Below the pieces are notes generated by a model. The model was not told the DNA's origin. It searched no databases and was given only the letters and a program-made list of their open reading frames with translations. DNA of 34,566 bases from Chromera velia (Eukaryota; Sar; Chromeraceae): contig JAHBMJ010000718.1 of the NCBI GenBank assembly GCA_018398765.1, forward strand, positions 7,501-42,066, in the 5' to 3' direction. Below are positions 1-11,500 of this stretch, one piece after another (position 1 is the first letter of the stretch; each line of letters opens with the position of its first letter). Both the position numbers and the translations under genes were made by a program.

Positions 1-170
1 AAGAAAGAAAGAAAGAGAAGAAAAGGAAGGAAGGAAGAAAAGAAAGAAAGAAAGAAGGAAAGAAAGAAAGAAAGAAAGAAAACAAAAGGAAAAGAAAAGA
101 AAGGAAGGAAGGACGGACGGAAGGAAGGAAGAGAAGGAAAGAGGATCAAGGGAGGAAGGAAACACTTCAC
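1..170. repeat. Purine-rich (AAAG/AAGG)n tract
   Basis: Imperfect AAAG and AAGG units run from the window edge to about position 150. Read on the minus strand the tract is pure pyrimidine. It lies just downstream of the last visible exon of the minus-strand membrane-protein gene, so it probably belongs to that gene's next intron. Confidence 0.9.
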
Positions 171-181
171 TGCTGACGCAC

Positions 182-876
182 AGAAATCGTTTGTATCCCT
201 CCTCAGCCTGCATTCTCCTCAAAGTCATCTCAAAGTTGTCTGCCAAAAGTGCCCTCCTCCCGTACGTCAGGGTGGCCAGGACTCCATACACAAGCACAAG
301 ATTAGGGACAGCTGTTGCGCCCATCCCTGGGTCAAATTTGAACATCCACATGTGCACAATCGTCCAGACTGTTCCGTTCAGAACAAGAAGGAAATAATAA
401 AAAGGTCTCTTCAGTTCGTACAGACTGAAAATGATGGGGATTGATATTGCGTCCATACAGTGAAGAGACGCAGCCGTCACTTGGATCTCAACAGAACCAC
501 GCCCATATCCAATGGGCCACATATTGACAGGAACCAGAAGGAGCAGTGTGGCATTCAAATAAAAATCCACACTCTTGTCTTGCCGTCTCCTCAACCAGGG
601 ACTCAAAAGAAGTCCGTAGGCGATGCAGAGGAGAACGTAGCAGATGTTCGCAAGGTTCGGGAAGTGCACTTCAAGGAATTCAACTACCGAGGCCTGGGGA
701 TTAAGGGTGATCTGGGTGTACCACGTGCTCGCAATGGAGAGGACCATAAAGGCAAAGAGTAAAGCGAGAGTAAGGGCACTGCGCGCCATCTGTTGTCGGA
801 GAGCAGCGAGACGCCACTGCTCGAAATTAAACTCTCCCAGTCCATTATTTCCCTGAACCGATACTCTGTCTGTCAT
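182..876 (-). CDS. Multi-pass membrane protein, partial (cut by left edge)
   Basis: On the minus strand an open frame starts at the ATG at 876 and stays open to the window edge, because the terminal purine tract cannot encode a stop in this orientation. I place the exon end at about 182, where GTGCGT forms a plausible donor; this gives about 231 residues and leaves the rest outside the window. Six hydrophobic segments are visible at about residues 33-52, 74-94, 105-122, 135-152, 159-178 and 187-206. They are followed by a charged helix containing RRMQAEEGYKRF. Six helices plus a charged linker resembles the membrane half of several signalling enzymes, such as class III cyclases or histidine kinases, but no catalytic domain is visible, so I assign no function. 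A CAG stands three bases before the ATG, so a 5' UTR intron is possible. The composition (Trp, Met, Tyr in helices, no stops over 230 codons) argues for a real gene. Confidence 0.75.
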
Positions 877-2596
877 CGTCTGAGCAGGGCCGCAAAGCCA
901 ATGAGGATCGCAGCGACTTTCTGGCCTTGGTTTGCTCTCGATCAAGCAAACAACACACGTGCTCTCTGAAAGATATTCCAGTCTCTGAGTGAGTGGTTTT
1001 TGGAATGGTCAAGGTCCTCTGCTTTTGAAGAATGTCAATAAAGCGCGGCTGTTGAGACGTGCAGATCCTGGCAGCGAAGGTCTCGGACACTCCCCTGAGG
1101 CTGATTCTCTGGTGAGCAAAGTTTGCTGATTCCGAGCGAGAGACCCTTCCTGTCAGCGTAGAGAATCAGTCCGGTATGGGCCTATGTGATCACACTTTGT
1201 CACGGGACTGATTGGCATGGCAAATCTGGCAGTTAATAGAGTGGCATACGGGACATTGGGGGACGTCACTGGTCGCCAGGAATGTACGTGAATCACGAGC
1301 GAGGATCGAGTATGATCAAATGGATTCAAATGGTCCTCACTCAGTGTGGACCTCACATGTCCCCACAACGTTGTAGAGCATTGTAGAGCTCACGGCTCTG
1401 GTGCGTGCATGTGCGTGCGGGATCATGCGCGGGGGGGCTATATACATGCCGTGGCCCCCATGAAAGCCTCGGAATCTGTACTATGATTCCTTAGGCCAAA
1501 CCGAAAGGAAAGGTTAAGAATGAGGTGTGATGACTGCATATATGCATTGCATAGGTACAGAGGGGTTGGGGGATATCTTCATCAGATGTTTTTATCGATA
1601 TACTTTTTTTGTTTTAACTTGACGGATTAATTTGGCGTATGATTTGGCGTTCTTGTTAGTTCTTGTCAGATATTGTCACTACCAAATTTATCAGACAGTC
1701 ACGGCGGTTGTTCACTATAGTTTAGTACATTTCTAGACCCTAATGATCTCTATTTTAACTTAGGCTAGCCCTAGCTAGCCCTAAAAATACCAAAAAACTG
1801 GTTATGTCTAAGTATGCCTAAGTTTTCCCGAAGGGAATGTCGTACGTACCTCAGCTGCCTTAATGAAACTATCATATTGATCGCTTATATGCATGCATAT
1901 ACATTCGCTAGTCCATTCAATTCTTTCATACCAATTCATTCCTTATGCTGCTTTATTTATCTTTTCCATACCTTTCTTGTGATGTTTTTCATCCTTTTTT
2001 TATGCTGCAAAGGCTACTAGTGCAACATGAAAAACTTCGTAAAAATTCGATCGATCATGACTGCTATTACTACTGCTATTAGTCTGCTAACATTAATGAC
2101 TGCCATATCAAGATTGTGCTTTTCTACTGCATGTAAGCTTTGATGTAGCTGCATTGAATTTCATTTGTCATATATTTTCTTGCATGTACTGCATGCTGAG
2201 TCACTGTACTATGAGTCATACTGAAGATATCTCATTATTACTGACCATTCAGACTTGAGTCACCTCTGAGCCTGCCTCGCGGACCACCGCTCAAAAAGCT
2301 TGCTACTGCCCTCTACTGGGTATTCAGACGGAAGTTGATCAAGGTCGCCACCCTTGCTGGGAGCGCGCCAAGTAGCTGTGCTTTGTTTGAACGGCTTTCC
2401 CTTTCACTCCTGCTTTGTACTCCATCAACGAATCGGACTGCTGAGTCTGGAAATGGTTCATCGAAAGACTTTCAACCGCCTTAATTGACTTGACCGAATC
2501 TGCTGCAACGAAAAGATGTCCTCCCTGCACGCCAACAATCGATCGATGTGATGCACGCACAAACCCGAACGGATCAAGCAGACCAGACCGGATTGA
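877..2596. other. Intergenic, no gene seen
   Basis: This stretch lies between the 5' end of the membrane-protein gene and the 3' end of the glyoxalase gene. The first 500 bases are of mixed composition and probably include the upstream region of the membrane-protein gene. From about 1500 to 2260 the DNA becomes AT-rich with scattered stops in every frame. A short CTAGCCCTA duplication occurs near 1763-1782. I see no convincing exon. Confidence 0.6.
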
Positions 2597-2835
2597 TCAG
2601 ATGGAGAGACCCCTCTGGATGATCTCCACCCAATACCCGTCGGGATCTATCACGAACGCTAGGCCTCTCATTTTTCCGTCCTGCACAAAGAAAGGTGAAG
2701 CAAGAGATGAAAATAGACGGATGGATGAATGAATCGGTGGACGGGCGCCGAGGAACAAAGGCAGACAGTCAGGCAGACAGTCAGGCAGACAGTAATTTTC
2801 TGTTTCCCTCTTTGTTTTCGTGTAGGCAACAGACA

Positions 2836-2875
<40 letters not shown>

Positions 2876-3106
2876 GACACAGACGCGCAGACAGACAGAC
2901 AGACAGACAGACCGGCAGACACACAGTACAAACCGATAAACAGGAAAAATGTGCAGAGTTGCAAATATGTGTCCAAGCCATTCATGAATGACACCAAACG
3001 GGCCTGTGGTTTTTTCTTGAAGGGAACGCCCAGTTCCTCCATCTCTGCGCATGCCTTTTCGAGATCGTCGACGAGAAACCCCGTCTGCATGCATCCATCA
3101 TCACAT

Positions 3107-3139
<33 letters not shown>

Positions 3140-3622
3140 AGCAGTGCGTGCCTATCTGTTCGTATCTTCTTTTCTGTTGTTGTATAGGCGTGCGAGTATG
3201 CTGGTGTGTAGCAGAATAGAATGGAATAGAAGAAGAGGGAAGACACGACAATGAAGGAATTTGTGGACAGAATTTAGAAAAGAGGCAGACGTGCACGTGC
3301 CGATTGATTGATTTCGTAAGATAGAAAGAGATCGCTCGAGGAAATCAATGAAACGCCTGCAGGCACACATGCAGAACAATGGAAAGCCAACCGTCGACAG
3401 ACAGAAACCGCGCACAAGCTAACAGCCATCCGGGAGATCGACGGTCGCACAAGAAGGCAGAAGAAGCATACAGAAGCGAGATTTGCAGATCTCCAAATCA
3501 TGAAAAACAGAAACTTTTTTAAAGTCTCTCGTTTGTTTTTCCACAGCTGTTGTAAGGCAGACCGATTGACACAAGCAAAAAACACGAAACGCACAGAGAC
3601 AAGGATCAAGAGAGCGAGAGCG

Positions 3623-3662
<40 letters not shown>

Positions 3663-4622
3663 AAGAAACGAAAAAGGAGAGGTAGATAGATAGATGGATA
3701 GATGTAGAGGACTGACATGACCAAATCCCTGGGGCTTGTCATTTCCGTTATGGTATTTGAACTCTTCGTCTTTCTCTGTCCCGTGGTTGTGCGTCAATTC
3801 GAGCACAGGCTGCCAGAGGCACTTGCAGAACTCTCGCGCGTCCTCACCCTGCAGCCGTATGAAAATGGCCAGAGCCAATTCGTTGGGATAGGGAAACAAC
3901 TGAAAGAACATACCAGCATTGATTGCAAACAAAGAACCAATCAGTGAAGAAGGAGAGTCCCTCCGGCACCCCATAACAACTCGGCCTTTCCCAGCTGCTA
4001 TTGCACATAAAAAGCGCTGTCGTGACTGCCCAACTCAACACGCGACAGAGAAGTGCCGATGGCTGTTCGTTTCAACAGCCAACAAAGATGCGGGAGGGCA
4101 ATCTGAGGAAGAAGGACCGAAGGAAGGAAACAGTAAGCCACCTCGAGGTCTTCTGGGGGTGTTTGTCCCTCTTCGAGGCAGGCGAGGAAGTAGAGGGAGA
4201 AGTCGTTGTGGTGGGAGACTCTGACGACAGACATCCCACAGACGTCCCTGTAGAATGCCAAACTCTTCTGAGGGTCCTTCACCCTGATCATCGTCTGGCT
4301 GAGGTTAAATTCTTCGGGAAATTTTGTCTTCTCCGAACGCTTCACCAACTCGATCCAGTATCCATCCTGACCGAAGAAAAAGAAAGTCGGTCAGAGGAAC
4401 AGAATTCTTGAAGAAGAAGACCGGTGAAAGAGATTTGCAGAAAAAGAAGACCAGAGAAGAGAACAGCAGATCGACCGATCAATCAATGAACGGCTACTAG
4501 AAAGCCAACTGCATCTCTCGGGAATAACTAGGACTTGCACGAGTATTAGAAGAAGAGCTCAAGGGGATACACACACACAAACACACACACACACAGGGAG
4601 AAAGAAAAAGAGAAAGAGACAC

Positions 4623-4655
<33 letters not shown>

Positions 4656-5737
4656 GACACACACAGAGAGAGGGAGAAGAGAACAGAGGGGAAAAGAGGA
4701 AAGGAGAGGAGGCGAGAGGCGGGGTAAGCAAAAGAGAGGCCAAATCAACCCACCGGATCTAGAGCGAAGGCGATTCCCTTCATCCGACCCTCGTCCGGCT
4801 TTTTTCTGAACTGGACCCTGTTCGGATGAACACATGCAGACGTACAGACAGAGAGCAGGGCATGAGCGGAGAGGAGATAGGAGGTTTGTGACAGGCCCTG
4901 GTCAAAGCTCTCAGGTAGAGAGACACGGAAAAGAAGTGCGTGGGGGGAATTCTGTGATGAAGAAGGAGAAACAGAGGAAGAAAGAAGAAAGGGTGAAGGG
5001 GGAATCAGAGAGACAGGAAGGAACATAGTGGATGCACACAGGCAAAGAGCAGAGCTTTCAGGGGCAAAAGAGGGAAGAGCACAGCTCCGTCCGTCTCATC
5101 CTTCCTGACCCGTTGGCCAGAAGTGTCTCTGTCGACTTGTACACATCGTCACAGTTGAAGGCGACGTGTCCGAACCCTCGGTTTGGTTCTTCGTTCCCGT
5201 TGTTCATTTTTAGCTCGGCATCATCCTCTGAACCCCAGTTGTGCGTCAATTCGAGAGTGGTGCCTTTCATGTTCCAGAGATACTTTTCGGACTCCTTGGA
5301 CGGCACCTCAGAGGGGAGAGAGGCTTTGTCCGTCTCCTTGACCGTCTCCATGAAGTAAAGAGAGAACTTGAATTCTTCGAAGTCGTAACGGTGCACGCAC
5401 TTCATTCCGAAATTTTTTTCGTAAAAGGGGACCGTCACCTGAACGCAAAAAGAATCGCGAACATGAGTGCCAAAGGAAGGAGACGAGACGCAGAAAAGGA
5501 GACGGCAAACGAAGAAGAGAAACAAACGAGAAGACTCACCTTAGGGTCCTTGATCCTGAACATGGTCTGTTGCCATGAGTACTTGTATTTCTTTCCGGGG
5601 CACTTCGAGGCACTCATCTTCAAGGTAGAGAGAGATCGTCTCTGGAGGAAACGGGGTGACGTGCGAGGGAGAAATCCTGTGACAAGAAGGGGGGAGAAGA
5701 GGAGCATGAACAGAATCGAGACACTGTGCTGCACCAT
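2597..5737 (-). CDS. GLO1: Lactoylglutathione lyase (glyoxalase I), two-domain, probably plastid-targeted
   Basis: This enzyme converts the methylglyoxal-glutathione hemithioacetal to S-lactoylglutathione. Seven minus-strand exons join in frame: 5737-5540, 5438-5110, 4817-4754, 4366-4142, 3848-3717, 3084-2995 and 2680-2597, ending TGA, for 373 residues. Two glyoxalase domains follow each other, as in yeast and Plasmodium GLO1. The four expected metal ligands are present in each: Q57, E129, H157, E203 and Q221, E289, H316, E365. Both domains show RxKDPxxS/T-type starts, LELTHN, GFGH and DPDGYW. Residues 1-20 form a hydrophobic signal peptide followed by [10 protein letters not shown] and a basic, Ser-rich stretch, the usual look of a leader for a complex plastid. 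The last intron donor is uncertain: the GT donor after 2995 inserts ARL between KKPQ and DGKM, whereas a GC donor after 3004 would give the uninterrupted family motif. The gene is divergent from the ankyrin-like gene at 6415. Identification is secure; exact splice ends are inferred. Confidence 0.95.
2763..2911. repeat. Intronic simple repeats (GACAGTCAGGCA, AAAG, GACA)
   Basis: Three adjacent microsatellites fill the last glyoxalase intron: about three 12-bp GACAGTCAGGCA units near 2763-2792, AAAG units near 2834-2875 and GACA units near 2889-2911. All are pyrimidine-rich or TGTC-type on the sense (minus) strand. Confidence 0.9.
3109..3139. repeat. (GA)n microsatellite, sense-strand CT tract
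   Basis: About 15 GA units lie immediately upstream, in the transcribed direction, of the acceptor of glyoxalase exon 6 at 3085. On the sense strand this is a CT tract in the position of the polypyrimidine tract. Confidence 0.9.
3618..3704. repeat. (GA)n and (GATA)n microsatellites
   Basis: A GA tract at about 3626-3659 and GATA units at 3681-3704 lie just inside the fifth glyoxalase intron, a few bases past the donor of exon 5 (exon end 3717). Confidence 0.9.
4565..4690. repeat. (CA)n and GA-rich tract
   Basis: CA repeats at about 4567-4594 are followed by roughly 90 bases of imperfect GA-rich repeat with GACA interruptions. All of it lies inside the third glyoxalase intron. Confidence 0.85.
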
Positions 5738-6414
5738 TCAGAGCACTGTGGTTATGCATGCGTCTTTATTTTTAAATGCACAACAGCATGACAGAACTTA
5801 CGTCAGGCTTGTGCACAGAGTTGCAGGGCGGTGGGTCTTCTCAGAGCTGAGTCGGCCGACTTCAAGCGACTTGTCGACCGGACTCTGCATGACACACACA
5901 GATGATTTTAGCTCGGCCAACTTATAGCTCGGTGCATGGCCCCGGAAAACTCCCGGAAAGCGAAAAGTTAATTGAACGCGAGACGGCCACAATTTTTGGC
6001 CATGCCACTGAAAAATCCTTTTCTCAATCAGACTGCAATCATCTGCAATTCACTTCCTTCATCTTCCTTCCACGTGCCCCCCACGTTACCCCTCATTACC
6101 GTCAGAGATCGTCAGAGGGAATGACATCTTCAGACTCATCAGGCTCCTTGTATCGACTGTATTTTAGCGATTCGGGCTGTTGCAACGTCGACAGGTAATG
6201 CAGCTGCTTGGTTTTTATTGATGACTTCTTTCATCGCATCCGGCTGGATCTTTCGTTGAATTGCCCTGCACGATCGATCCGCTTCCTGGCTCTTCCGTTC
6301 TGCTTTTCTTCTGTCCCCTTCTGCTTGAGTGAGAAACAGTCGCTTAAGCTCTCAACACGGGGAACAGAACAGAGGAAAATTGAAGCAGTCTTTCTGTGGC
6401 CTTTCGCAAAACAT
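5738..6414. promoter_or_regulatory. Divergent intergenic region, glyoxalase / ankyrin-like genes
   Basis: About 680 bp separate the first codons of two head-to-head genes, so this stretch must hold both 5' UTRs and promoters. An AGCTCGG motif occurs twice close together (about 5909-5932). An in-frame ATG at 6208 could extend the plus-strand protein by 69 residues. I cannot recognise a TATA box or initiator with confidence. Confidence 0.5.
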
Positions 6415-7927
6415 ATGGGCAAGGTAAGACGCTGCCTCTATTTTCCCCCTCACTCTGCACGCTTCTTTTCTCTCGTATGTGCATGCCTATGCCTTTTTAG
6501 TGCGTCGCCAGTATCGGTCAGCACCTTGGCCGTTGCTGACTGTGGGTTCCGATTTCTTTTTACCAAGCGGGTGCGTGTCGCATGAAGTCAGAGAGACTTT
6601 TTGGATCTTTATCCCAATGCTTCCTGAAAAGAAAAAAGCACAGCATTGATCAGATGAACTTGAGATTCTGTACATTTGATGATGAATAGAACACCTTTGT
6701 TGTGCCCTGCAGATGCCGAACAAGTTTTCCGGAGTGAACCGATTCGGTGTTCTTGGAGAAGGATCGGTGAGTAAGAGCGCCTCTCTCTCTCCAGGCTCTT
6801 TCCTTTCCACACCCCAACCGATATCGCTTCGTCTTCCCTTTTTGATTCTGTCTGCACACGTGGGGAGAACGGCAAACAGATGGGATCTAGCTTGAAAGAA
6901 TCCGAGGCAATTTTGAGCTTTTTGGCCTTTGTTCTGAAATACAATTGATCCGACGTTCGTGTCTGACTCTCTCTCTCTTCCTTCAGCAATCGTTCTCCAA
7001 AAGCACAAAGGCGACTCCAGAGATCAAACAGAGAATCAAAGAGGCAAAGCAGGATGAACAAAATCGACTCGAAAGGAGACGGCTGAGGGAGGAAAAGAAA
7101 AGGGTGGTGGCACAAGAAGAAGCCTCATGGACAACTGTTGGAGGACAAAAGGTGGGTTGGGTAGTTCGTCGGTGAATCGGGTATTCTCTCTGTCTGTTGG
7201 AAAAATCCAACAATTAAGTGTTGTTTCTCGCCTTTTCTTTGCTCTCTGTTTCCTGTGTCCCTCCGACAGTACCCCGTCAATCTGCCACATGTCCTTCTTA
7301 GTTGAGAATTGAACGGCCTCAGCAAACCGCCGCTTCCCAGAATACTTCCTTTCTGTCGACTTTCCATCCTACTACCAGGCAAAAGTTCACCTCAGCACCT
7401 GTACTGTCTCATCTGTCTGCATGGCTGCAGGCAAAGTCGGGGGACCGTCCCCCGAAGCCCTCCCAATTTGTTCGGGAGAGGCTCCACAGGATCGACAGGT
7501 CTCAAGCAGATCCCTCGGATGTCTCCACGATCCCCCACACTGTCCGCACCGCAATCTGCATGGATTTTGCCTCGAAAGGCAACCCTGAAGATGTCAGCTT
7601 GACCTTTTTCTTTTGTTTGTCATTTGGTTCGTTTCTTTACGTGCTTTGTTACCTGATTTCGTGTTAAATGATCCGTCAAAGAAGGTCTGCACCTTTCTTC
7701 ATTACCCTGTTTCTCTTTCGATTTCCTGTCGCGAAGCATCCATTCTTCTCTTCTCCGTGTGCAGCTAGTCTTGCCTCATTCCGGGTCTTTTTTGCCAGCC
7801 TTGCTTGCTTCTTTGCGTGCTTGCTTGCTTGCTTTGCTGTAACTGGTGCTCAAAATCCAGGGATTCCGACTTCTTCGCCAACGGATCCTCTCCTTTAGAC
7901 CGCTTTCCTCTCCCTCCCTCCCTCCCT

Positions 7928-7964
<37 letters not shown>

Positions 7965-8545
7965 TGCAGCTGAGCTGGTTGATCCATCAGAGAGGCTTCT
8001 CTCTGCTGGCGTCTGGAGAGGAGAGGGCCTCTGAAGTGCGTCGGCTTCCCCTCAATTGCTCCTGCTACTGCTGCTGCCTTTTTTTGCGACCGTCTGTTCG
8101 GAAGCAAGTTCCATCGACCATCTGACCATGCAGTCCCTTTCGCGCGGCTTTTTCCCCCCGTTGTTTGAAAAGACCCTTCCCTCCTCTTGACAAGAGAGGA
8201 AAAGGGAAGAGGACAGAGAAGAGAAAAAAGAAAGAGAAGGTAGACAGCTGCGCATTTCCGACGCAAACGACGGCGTGACAAACACGAAAGTAGAGACGAG
8301 ACGAGAGATGAGTGGGCAACGGAATGGAGGGGGAAGGAAAAAAGGACTCTGCAATGACGGAAAGCCCCTTCTCCATTGAGGCAGGACTTGCGAGATTCAT
8401 GGCTTCATTATCGTCGCTTGGTGGTTGTTTCTCTCGTGTGTCTTCTCTCTGTCTGTGTTCATGAAGAAAAGGAGAGGGAAGAGGAAGAAACATATAGTCT
8501 GTACCCGTTTTCTTTCTCTCTCTCTCTCTGTCTCTGTATGTGTGG

Positions 8546-8582
<37 letters not shown>

Positions 8583-11500
8583 CAGGTGAGCAGAAATTTT
8601 GTGATTGCGGCTGCCCGGACAGGCAGACTGGAGGTTCTTCGTCACCTCGTGAAGCGCGAGGGCCTGCCTCTGATGGCCCCTGTCCAGTGGGGGCCCACCA
8701 AGGGGGGGTCGTTGGAGGGGCAGAAGGAGAAGAAGGATGAGGGAATTGTGGATGATCGGTTCAAACTGAAAAGAAGATCAACTGCCCCGGGTGGACCGGC
8801 AGCAGTAACAGTCACCTCTGATCCACCACGCCCCCTCCCGCCCCCCCCTCGCCGTACCGCCCCAATCACTTCAGGAGATATTAATAGTAATTCTTCAGCA
8901 CTCCGCAACAGTCTGTCATCTGTGCCTTCGTGGATGAGGCCATCTGGCCCGGGGTCGGGGGCGAGCTCTCAGGGCACCCCCTCAACATTGAGAAGAAGAG
9001 GGACGGACGGGGGCTCTCCGTCTACGCTCGCGTCTATCGATGAGCAGAGAGAGACACACTCCCCTAGTGGTGTGCTGCCCTCTCCTTCAAATGTCCAAGG
9101 AGAGGTGGAGACGGAGAAGGCAAAACAAGACACTGGAGATAAGAACTCTCCAGAGAAGTGGGAGAGGGGTGTGGACAGAGAGACTGTGAAAAGAGAATTT
9201 CCCCGTCCCTCCTCCCCTCCCCGTCAACTTCTAGTCCTTCAGTCAACCCCCGAGAGAGAAAGAGAACGAGACGCCAACCAACTCACCACCCCCCTCCGCC
9301 CCCGTGCCCCCCCTGTCCCCTTTCCAAGCAGAGCACGAGACGGCCCATGGACGAATCCTCGTGGGCAGTCGTTGTCGAGTGCAGAGAGGGGGGACTGGCG
9401 TTCCTCTTCTGCACGACGCTCGCCCTCGAGGGAGGACGAGGCGGGGGGTGCAGAGGAGGAGGAGGAGCCTCTGGCAAGACGGGGCGAAATGCCTCGACTT
9501 CCCAACCTTCCTTTGGGGCAAGTTGCTGTCTGCGTGTCTGCCTATCATGGCCACAGGGAGGTGGTGGCTTGGTGCATGCAGCGCCGCCGCGTTCCATGGC
9601 ATCCCTTGATGGATGCCTTCGCACGTGCGGCCCCTGACGGCAATTGGTTCGTGGGTCCTCAGTTGAAGTTTACTTCTCTGAAGTCGCTCATGCCTGCTCA
9701 GAAGGAGAGTGACAAAAAGGGAGGGGGGGGGGCACAGGGAGACGAGGCGAGCCCGCCATTGGGAAGTGAGCCGAGTCCCTCGGGAGGTCTGGTGTCCCCC
9801 CCGAAGGATTCACTTGCAAGTCCTGCATGGGGTGGGGGGAATGAAATGTTTGAAGAGGGGGGGGTGATCTCTGGGGGTGGGATTGATTTTGGTCTTCTCC
9901 CTCCCCCCCGTGCTGACCCTGAGGGGGGGATGACTGAGAAGGAGAAGGAGAAGGGTGTCCCTGAGAGACGGGGGGGCATGCAAGGATCGGAGGGAGCGTG
10001 GAGACTTGAAGGGTGGGGGCCTGATCATGACAACGAGACTGGGCCTTCCACAACCGTAGGCAAGGGGGGTGAGCAAAGGGAGATGCAGCGTCGTGAGGAG
10101 GAGGGTGGGTCCTCCTCTTCCCCTTCTGGTTGCAGGGGGGGGGGGAGTCTGGCAGAGAGGCTAGACTTTCAAGAGAGAGCTGAGCGGTTGAGAGAGTGGG
10201 TACAGCAGGGGGAGAGAGATAGAGAGAGAAGAACACACAGTCACACGCAGGGAAGAAAGGAAAGTGATGGTGGGGAGGTTTCATTTTCCATCAGAGAGAC
10301 CCGAGTTACTTCGACTCGACAGGGAGACGGCAGTAGTAGTTCTGCCGTCTCGTCTGATCTCTGGGTGAGGGTGGCAAAGGAGACGGGGGTGAAGCGTGAG
10401 GCAGCCAGAGGACTTCCACGGAGGGATTTCAAAGTAGTCGACTCTGTCCTGCAATCAGCGGGGAGGGGGGCAAAGGACGAAGATGAGTTGAAGGCCTTCC
10501 TTCAGGTTGGTCACTCTACTCAGTCAGTAAGGGGTGCAAACGCGACTGAAAAGAAGGGGGGGGATGGATGAGCGATCTATCTTCCTTACCGTCCCTTCCT
10601 GCCTTTCTTTTTCTCCCTCTCCGTCTCTGTTTATGTGTGTAAGTTCTTTTCTTTCATGCTGATCTCTGCTGTGCCGAAAGCCCCTGTTCATTTACATCCA
10701 TCCACCATTGACGCCTTCCTTCCTTCCTTCCTCATCTTCGCCATCCTTCCATTTACATAAATGCGCACAGGACTGCGACGTCGATCTGCGTCCCCGCGGT
10801 CTGACTCGTCGTGCGCGGGAGTTGAACGGTCGCATGCGTCGAGCGGTTCTGTCGGGGGCTGCCTCTGGAGGCAACAGGGCGGCTTTGGTTCTTCTCTCAA
10901 AGGGACTCCGGGTCTCTTTGGGGGAGGGGACGGAGGCACCCGCGTCTGTTGAGGGTTTAGACGGTCCCTCTGTCGTTCTGCAGGAGAGAGAGTGGGTGTT
11001 GATAAAGGGGTTGGAGGAGGGGCAAATGAGGTTCGCCTCTGATGTTGCTGAGATGTTTGGACCTTTTGATTGGTCCGACAGCTCGCGGCTTGTTCGACTA
11101 GACGCTCAGCTGAGGGCTGCAGGCCTGCACATGCTCGCTGAGGACCTCAGAGCTACGGCAACGAGGGGGGAGCCTGAGGAACCTCTCCGGAGTGAACTTG
11201 GAGGGGACACGCCGACAAGTAAGGGCTTGTTTCTTTCTTCTTTCTGGTTGATTGCATGGGGTTGAATGAAGGGGTTGGTTGTATTTTGAGCTTCTGAGCG
11301 TGTCTTGAATCTTCTTTTTCTGATTTCGATGTGCCTTCAATCGATTAACTGTAGAAGACGACTCCGTAAAAAGGCAATCAATCGTGCCAGAAAGAAAGAA
11401 GTCTCCCACTTACACGTCCCCCTTTTTTCAGATGCGTTCAACTCCCCGAGCAGCTTCGAACACGCGGGGGTGGACCTGTTTGGGGTTCTGGCCTCCCAGG

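Noticed and set aside
1757..1785. CCCTA / CCCTAAA telomere-like motif
   Set aside because: Only two or three imperfect units, so not a telomere.
2597..3094. 165-codon minus-strand frame joined across the last glyoxalase intron
   Set aside because: Only its ends are coding; the middle is microsatellite intron. The spliced model fits the family length and motifs.
8376..8585. Upstream extension of the large plus-strand frame
   Set aside because: Runs through CT and TG repeats; the CAG at 8583-8585 is a good acceptor and the preceding exon fits in phase.
9688..10284. 198-codon minus-strand open frame opposite the ankyrin-like gene
   Set aside because: Antisense shadow of the G-rich coding exon; Pro/Ser/His-rich translation with no family match and no splice logic.
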